From NCBI GenBank assembly GCA_027494135.1, contig JAOSJK010000012.1:191001-255000 (forward strand): a DNA stretch of 64,000 bases. Reading direction: 5' to 3'. Shown here one piece after another: positions 59,820 through 64,000 of the stretch. The stretch's first letter is position 1, and every line of letters begins with the position of its first letter. The notes below the pieces were generated by a model. The model saw only the letters and a list, made by a program, of their open reading frames with translations, was not told where the DNA came from and made no database searches. Both the position numbers and the translations under genes were made by a program. This DNA is from Acidimicrobiia bacterium. GTDB taxonomy: Bacteria > Actinomycetota > Acidimicrobiia > IMCC26256 > PALSA-610.

Positions 59820-61104
59820 CAGCGCCGCGATCCGCCCGAGCGCGCACGACGGCGACCAGCGTCGCCGCGGCCCCCATCGCCCACAGTGGGGCCACCGGGA
59901 TCTTCAGGCGCGGCTGACCGAAGAAGACGATCGGCGTCAGGGCGAGCCACACCGCGACCATGAAGAGGAACGCCTGTCGCGGATCGCCGCGTCCGAAGCG
60001 GCGCAGCGCCCGCGGGAGCGCGAGCAGGCCGAGCGCCACCACGCCCCATGCGAACACATCGGCCAGGTGCGCCAGCACGTACCGGTAGGTGCGATGCCCG
60101 GGACCCGATGCAACGAGGTAGCCGGCCGTGTCGGTCAGGCCGTCGTGGTCGTCGCGGTAGGTGTAGTACGCGCGGCGGTACGCGAGACGCGCCTCCGTGA
60201 ACGGATGGCGTACCGCGTACTTCACCGCGGCAATCGTGTCGTTGCGGTCGTTCTCGGCCTCCCGCTCCTCTGCCCCGGTCGTGCACGCGGCGGGGAGGTT
60301 GTAGCCGCCATAGGCATTGGGGTTCCGTCCGATGCAGAGGTTCTCGCCGAGGTTCGTGGAGACCAGGACCGGCGAGTCGAAGGCGAGCGTGTTGCGGATC
60401 GCCCACGGCGCCAGCACCACCGCCGCGGCCGACGCCGCGCACCCCGCCTTCCACAGGCAGGAGCGCCACGGGAGCCCGCCGGCGCGAAGAGCGACAGGGA
60501 GGAGCACGAGGAACGGGAGCGTGAGAGGACGCACCAGGGCCGCAACGGCGACCAGGGCGCCGAAGGCCATGAGACGCCTCGACGTGAGCGCCTCGGGAGT
60601 CCACGGGACCGCTGTCACCGACCAGAGCGCGGCCATTGCCAGGAACACGAAGAGCGTCTCTGTGAACCCGATGGCGACGAAGAACACGAGGTTCGGCCAG
60701 ATCGCGACGATCCCGGCAGCCACGACGGCGGTGGTGCGGTCGAGGAGGCGCCTGGCGATCGCCCAGGTGAGCCCCACGGTGAGAACCGACGGCACGAAGT
60801 TGAGGAGCGTCATGCGGACGTGCCTGGAGACGTCGGCGCCGAGTCGCTCCAGCAGCCACTGGAGCCCCGCCAGCGCGAAGGGGTAGCCCGGCGGGTAGTA
60901 CGCGGTCGCGACCCCGTCGACGTACGTGTAGCCGTGGCCCCGGACGATCCGATCGGCGAGGTACCCGTAGATGGCGGGATCGCCCAGTGCCGTCACGGGC
61001 CGGGTCGCGTGCAGCGCCCACGCGAGGCGCGCGAGTGCAGCGGTGCAGATCAGCACCGCCACTACGACGTGATCCCTCTTGAAGACCCGGACGGCACCGC
61101 GCAC
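59803..61104 (-). CDS. GT39-like membrane glycosyltransferase
   Basis: An intact polytopic GT-C protein, about 433 aa from the GTG at 61104 (VRGAVRVFKRDHVVVAVLI). The catalytic loop is ALGDPAIYGYLADRIVRGHGY with the family Asp, and AYYPPGYPFALAGLQWLL is the conserved YPPGYP element. LVFFVAIGFTETLFVFLAMA and ALVRPLTLPFLVLLPVAL are helices, and APWAIRNTLAFDSPVLVSTN is the C-terminal motif. The longer start in the track lies over the divergent gene and is rejected. It is divergent from the next GT39-like gene. Confidence 0.9.
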   Translation of the reverse strand: MRGAVRVFKRDHVVVAVLICTAALARLAWALHATRPVTALGDPAIYGYLADRIVRGHGYTYVDGVATAYYPPGYPFALAGLQWLLERLGADVSRHVRMTLLNFVPSVLTVGLTWAIARRLLDRTTAVVAAGIVAIWPNLVFFVAIGFTETLFVFLAMAALWSVTAVPWTPEALTSRRLMAFGALVAVAALVRPLTLPFLVLLPVALRAGGLPWRSCLWKAGCAASAAAVVLAPWAIRNTLAFDSPVLVSTNLGENLCIGRNPNAYGGYNLPAACTTGAEEREAENDRNDTIAAVKYAVRHPFTEARLAYRRAYYTYRDDHDGLTDTAGYLVASGPGHRTYRYVLAHLADVFAWGVVALGLLALPRALRRFGRGDPRQAFLFMVAVWLALTPIVFFGQPRLKIPVAPLWAMGAAATLVAVVRARADRGAARPAP

Positions 61105-61179
61105 GACCCGGAATCGTGTGGGTGCACCGGCCGCGGTGTCAACCCGGCCGTCCCGGCACGGTCCGCTACCCTCGGCCGC

Positions 61180-62553
61180 CTGGACACCTCTACCGCTGCC
61201 ACGACTGCGGCGAGAAGCGACGCCTCCACCGGGCAGCGTCACGCGCACTTCGGCCGGTGGCTCGGCGCGATTGCGGTCGCGGCGCTGGTGGTGCGGGTCC
61301 TCTTCACCGTCGTCGTCGACCCGTCGATCGGCGAGTCCCCCGACGAGCTGAGCGACCCCCGCGCGTACCACCTGATAGGCAAGAACCTCTCCGAGGGCAG
61401 GGGCTACGTGCGCCCCTTCGACTTGGAGCTCCTCGGCCTCGAGCACCCGAGCGCCGAGTACCCGCCGCTCTTCCCCGCCTTCCTGGCGGTGCTCGACGGT
61501 GCCGGCGTCGACTCCGTCGACGGTCAGCAGCTGGCCCTCTGCCTCGTCGGTTCGCTCACCGTCCTCGGGATAGGCCTGGTGGGGCGCCGCGTCGGCGGCG
61601 ACGCGGTGGGGCTGACCGCCGCGGCGATCGCCGCCATCTACCCGAACCTCTTCCAGGCCGACGCCGTGCTGATGACCGAGTCACCCCACGCCCTGCTGGT
61701 GACGGTCGCCACCCTCCTGGCCTTTCGCGCCGCCGACCGCCCGTCGCGTGCGACGTTCGCCGCCCTGGGCCTCGCCCTGGGCCTGGGGGCCCTGTCGCGC
61801 TCCGAGGGAGCCCTCTTCGCGCCTCTGCTCGTCCTGCCGCTGGCACTGCTCCTGCGCGATCGGTCCAGGGCCACCCGGCTCGGGCTCGCCGCCGTCGCGC
61901 TCGCGGTCGCACTCGCGGTGGTCGCTCCTTGGACGATCAGGAACTACGTGCGCTTCGACGCCTTCGTCCCGATCTCGAACAACGTCGGGCCCACCATCGA
62001 CGGGGCGAACTGCGACCTCACCTACTCGGGCACGTACCTGGGGTACTGGCGTTCGACGTTCGGCGACACGGCCGCCGAGAGCGACGAGTGCTTCGAGGGC
62101 TTCGACATCACCCAGGACGGGTTCAACGAGGCAGAGACTGCCGCCTTCCACCGTGACGCGGGCCTGAGGTACGCCCGCGACCACGCGAGCCGCCTCCCGG
62201 TCGTCGCGATGGCACGGCTCGGTCGTGCCTTCGGCTTCTACGACACCTTCGATCAGGTGCGTCTGGAGTCCTTGGAGGGAAGGACCGTCCGCTGGCAGAC
62301 TCTCGGTCTGCGCATGTACTGGCTGCTCCTGCCCTTCGCCGTGGCGGGGGCAGTCCTTGTCCGCCGCCGCACCGACCTCGTCCCCCTGCTCACCCCGTTC
62401 GTGCTCGTCGCAATCACCGTCGTCCTCACCCACGGCAACGAGCGGTTCCGCATCTCGGCGGAGCCCGCACTCGTCGTCCTCGCCGCGATGGGGGCTGTGG
62501 CGGCAGTCCGAGCGGCGCGCCATCGGATCGACCGACAAGGAGCCAACCGATGA
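61180..62553 (+). CDS. GT39-like membrane glycosyltransferase, start uncertain
   Basis: A polytopic GT-C protein of about 457 aa: HLIGKNLSEGRGYVRPF and EHPSAEYPPLFPAFLAVLDG match the catalytic loop and YPP element of the neighbouring paralogue, and APWTIRNYVRFDAFVPISNN the late motif. The frame is open far upstream, but no ATG or GTG lies between the opposite gene's start and the first helix; CTG at 61180 is a placeholder, and a base error near the true start is likely. Its stop overlaps the next methyltransferase gene by 4 bases. Confidence 0.85.
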   Translation: MDTSTAATTAARSDASTGQRHAHFGRWLGAIAVAALVVRVLFTVVVDPSIGESPDELSDPRAYHLIGKNLSEGRGYVRPFDLELLGLEHPSAEYPPLFPAFLAVLDGAGVDSVDGQQLALCLVGSLTVLGIGLVGRRVGGDAVGLTAAAIAAIYPNLFQADAVLMTESPHALLVTVATLLAFRAADRPSRATFAALGLALGLGALSRSEGALFAPLLVLPLALLLRDRSRATRLGLAAVALAVALAVVAPWTIRNYVRFDAFVPISNNVGPTIDGANCDLTYSGTYLGYWRSTFGDTAAESDECFEGFDITQDGFNEAETAAFHRDAGLRYARDHASRLPVVAMARLGRAFGFYDTFDQVRLESLEGRTVRWQTLGLRMYWLLLPFAVAGAVLVRRRTDLVPLLTPFVLVAITVVLTHGNERFRISAEPALVVLAAMGAVAAVRAARHRIDRQGANR

Positions 62554-63305
62554 AGCGCGTGCACGTCAGCAGGAGAGCGTCGCTCCGCATCAACGACGCG
62601 CTCGACCGCTGGTTGCCTCCCGTGCTGCGCGACTCGCGCCCGGTCGCCGCCCTCGTGCGGCGGATGTACGGCCCCCTCACCGAGGACATCAGCGAGTTCA
62701 AGGAGCGCGCCTTCTACCTCTCGCGGCGCGAGTACGCCGACTTCTACCAGCAGCTCCGCTCCAAGGTCGACCAGGGCATCACCGACCTCACGCCCGAGTC
62801 GCTCGACGCCGTCGTCGACGCCGTGAGGGGAGAACGTGTGCTCGATGTCGCCTGCGGCAGAGGCCACCTGGCCGAGCGCCTCGCGGCCGACCGCGACGTC
62901 GTCGGCTGCGACGTCGCAGTGACCGCCGGTCGCCGTGGATCGTCGAGCACGGTCACCTACTGCGAGGGAAACCTGGAGCAGCTCCCCTTCCGCGACGGCG
63001 CCTTCGACACCGTCGTCTCGACCCACACCCTCGAGCACGTCCAGCACCTCTCCGAGGCGCTTGCCGAGCTCCGCAGGATCGCCGCTCGCCGGCTTGTCAT
63101 CGTCGTGCCGCGTCAACGCCCCTATCGGGTCACCTTCAACCCTCACATCCAGTTCTTCCCCTACCGGTTCTCACTCCTCGCGTGGACCGGTACCGACCGC
63201 CGCCACACGTGCGAGCTGGTCGGCGGCGACTGGCTGTACGTGGAGGACACCGACAGCGCTCCCGACGGTCCCGCGCACGAAGGGAGCTCGCCGTCCGTAC
63301 GCTGA
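62550..63305 (+). CDS. Class I SAM-dependent methyltransferase
   Basis: An intact 251-aa methyltransferase. After a basic helical N-terminus, SAM motif I is RVLDVACGRGHLAERLA and acidic VVGCDVAV. The substrate-side block is EQLPFRDGAFDTVVSTHTLEHV, a pattern shared with UbiE-type and glycan methyltransferases. The start overlaps the preceding GT39-like stop, and its TGA overlaps the GT2 frame, so all three are one unit. Probable role: methylating a sugar of the envelope glycan. Confidence 0.93.
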   Translation: MKRVHVSRRASLRINDALDRWLPPVLRDSRPVAALVRRMYGPLTEDISEFKERAFYLSRREYADFYQQLRSKVDQGITDLTPESLDAVVDAVRGERVLDVACGRGHLAERLAADRDVVGCDVAVTAGRRGSSSTVTYCEGNLEQLPFRDGAFDTVVSTHTLEHVQHLSEALAELRRIAARRLVIVVPRQRPYRVTFNPHIQFFPYRFSLLAWTGTDRRHTCELVGGDWLYVEDTDSAPDGPAHEGSSPSVR

Positions 63306-64000
63306 TCGTCGTCCCCGCCTGGAACGAGGAGGCGGCGCTCCCCGCGACGCTGGCGGAGCTCCGCACGACCGCGCCCGATCTCCACGTCGTGGTCGTCGAC
63401 GACGGCTCCTCCGACACGACGTCGCGTGTCGCGCTCGCCGCAGGCGCGCGTGTCGTGCGGTTGCCCTTCAACCTGGGCGTCGGCGGTGCCGTCAAGACCG
63501 GGCTCCGCTTTGCGGTGGAGCGCGGCTACGACCGGGCCGTAGTCCTCGACGCCGACGGGCAGCACGACTCCGCGGAGATCGAGGCGCTCCTCGCGCGTCT
63601 CGACGCCGGGGCCGACATGGTGATCGGCAGCAGGTTCGCGCAGGGTGCACCCGACTACGCGGTCGGGATGACCCGTGGACGCGCGATGGCCGCCCTAAGG
63701 TTCGTCGTGAAGCGCGCCACCGGACACGCCTTCACCGACGTGACCTCCGGCTTCCGCGCGTTCGGCCGGCCCGTGCTCGACTTGCTCGCCCGGGAGTATC
63801 CGGCCGAGTACCTCGCCGACACCGTGGAGGTGCTACTGATCGTCTCGCACGGCGGCTACCGGATAGATGAGGTACCGGTCTCCATGCGGCCCCGCGCGGG
63901 CGGGAGGCCCTCGAGCGTCCGCCTCCGCCTTGTCCTCAACTACATGCGCCTTCTGGTAGGCATCCTCTCGTCTGCGTACCGGCGTTCGCGACCCCGTAGG
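63302..64000 (+). CDS. GT2 glycosyltransferase (dolichyl-phosphate-mannose-synthase-like), cut by window end
   Basis: At least 233 aa, open to the last base. LIVVPAWNEEAALPATLAEL starts the GT-A fold, VVVDDGSSDTTSRV binds the nucleotide sugar, VVLDADGQHDSAEIEALL holds the DxD metal site, and FTDVTSGFRAFGRPVLDLL is the acceptor-side helix. This pattern fits enzymes making polyprenyl-phosphate sugars, which would be donors for the GT39-like and AftD-like transferases nearby. No ATG or GTG starts the frame cleanly; it begins within the methyltransferase stop. It is absent from the ORF track because it lacks a stop here. Confidence 0.85.
   Translation, partial: MIVVPAWNEEAALPATLAELRTTAPDLHVVVVDDGSSDTTSRVALAAGARVVRLPFNLGVGGAVKTGLRFAVERGYDRAVVLDADGQHDSAEIEALLARLDAGADMVIGSRFAQGAPDYAVGMTRGRAMAALRFVVKRATGHAFTDVTSGFRAFGRPVLDLLAREYPAEYLADTVEVLLIVSHGGYRIDEVPVSMRPRAGGRPSSVRLRLVLNYMRLLVGILSSAYRRSRPRR

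Noticed and set aside
60067-61180. Upstream 370 residues of the 828-aa plus-strand ORF
   Set aside because: Antisense to an intact GT39-like gene; only the part after about 61180 has membrane helices and family motifs.

Overview
The window is high-GC actinobacterial DNA, most likely from an acidimicrobium-like or related environmental actinobacterium (inference). Supporting signs are an F420-type luciferase-like oxidoreductase, a WS/DGAT acyltransferase, PimB-like and AftD-like envelope glycosyltransferases, Tat and lipoprotein signals, and mostly GTG/ATG starts with tight GTGA/ATGA overlaps. No rRNA, tRNA, CRISPR array or insertion sequence was seen, and no gene-free stretch exceeds 300 bases.

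Layout. 1-6.5 kb: a minus-strand cluster (PimB-like GT4, membrane protein, SRPBCC, ArsA-like ATPase, small Cys protein, ROK sugar kinase), then MFS and enoyl-CoA hydratase genes. 6.7-13.6 kb: a branched-chain-amino-acid-type ABC importer packed into three polypeptides: an anchored binding protein, a LivH-LivM fusion, and an MFS-LivF-LivG fusion. 13.6-22 kb: FMN and FAD oxidoreductases, a zinc-ribbon protein, an M15 peptidase, a VOC protein, an acyl-CoA dehydrogenase, an F420 enzyme, dUTPase and WS/DGAT. 21.6-24.6 kb: a Fur - rubrerythrin - Fe-S protein - DUF3501 oxidative-stress module with a palindromic operator. 24.6-41.4 kb: an acyltransferase-SGNH gene, then one peptide-type ABC transporter (two ATPases, two permeases) preceded by five tandem paralogous lipoprotein binding proteins, with thiolase-like and enoyl-CoA hydratase genes embedded in the array.

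41.5-50 kb: hydroxyacid dehydrogenase plus class II aldolase, a small membrane protein - methyltransferase - sulfatase operon, an ABC-F protein and an amidase. 50-64 kb: a Tat-secreted partner plus GMC oxidoreductase, then a cell-envelope glycan region (AftD-like arabinosyltransferase, GT4, three GT39-like membrane transferases, two methyltransferases and a GT2 cut by the window edge).

About 37 single-base frame breaks interrupt 27 otherwise well-conserved genes. Many lie in G/C runs. They look like uncorrected sequencing errors and not gene decay, so the affected genes are annotated as whole CDSs with the break noted. The most novel-looking elements are the MFS-ABC-ABC fusion transporter and the five-member binding-protein array.
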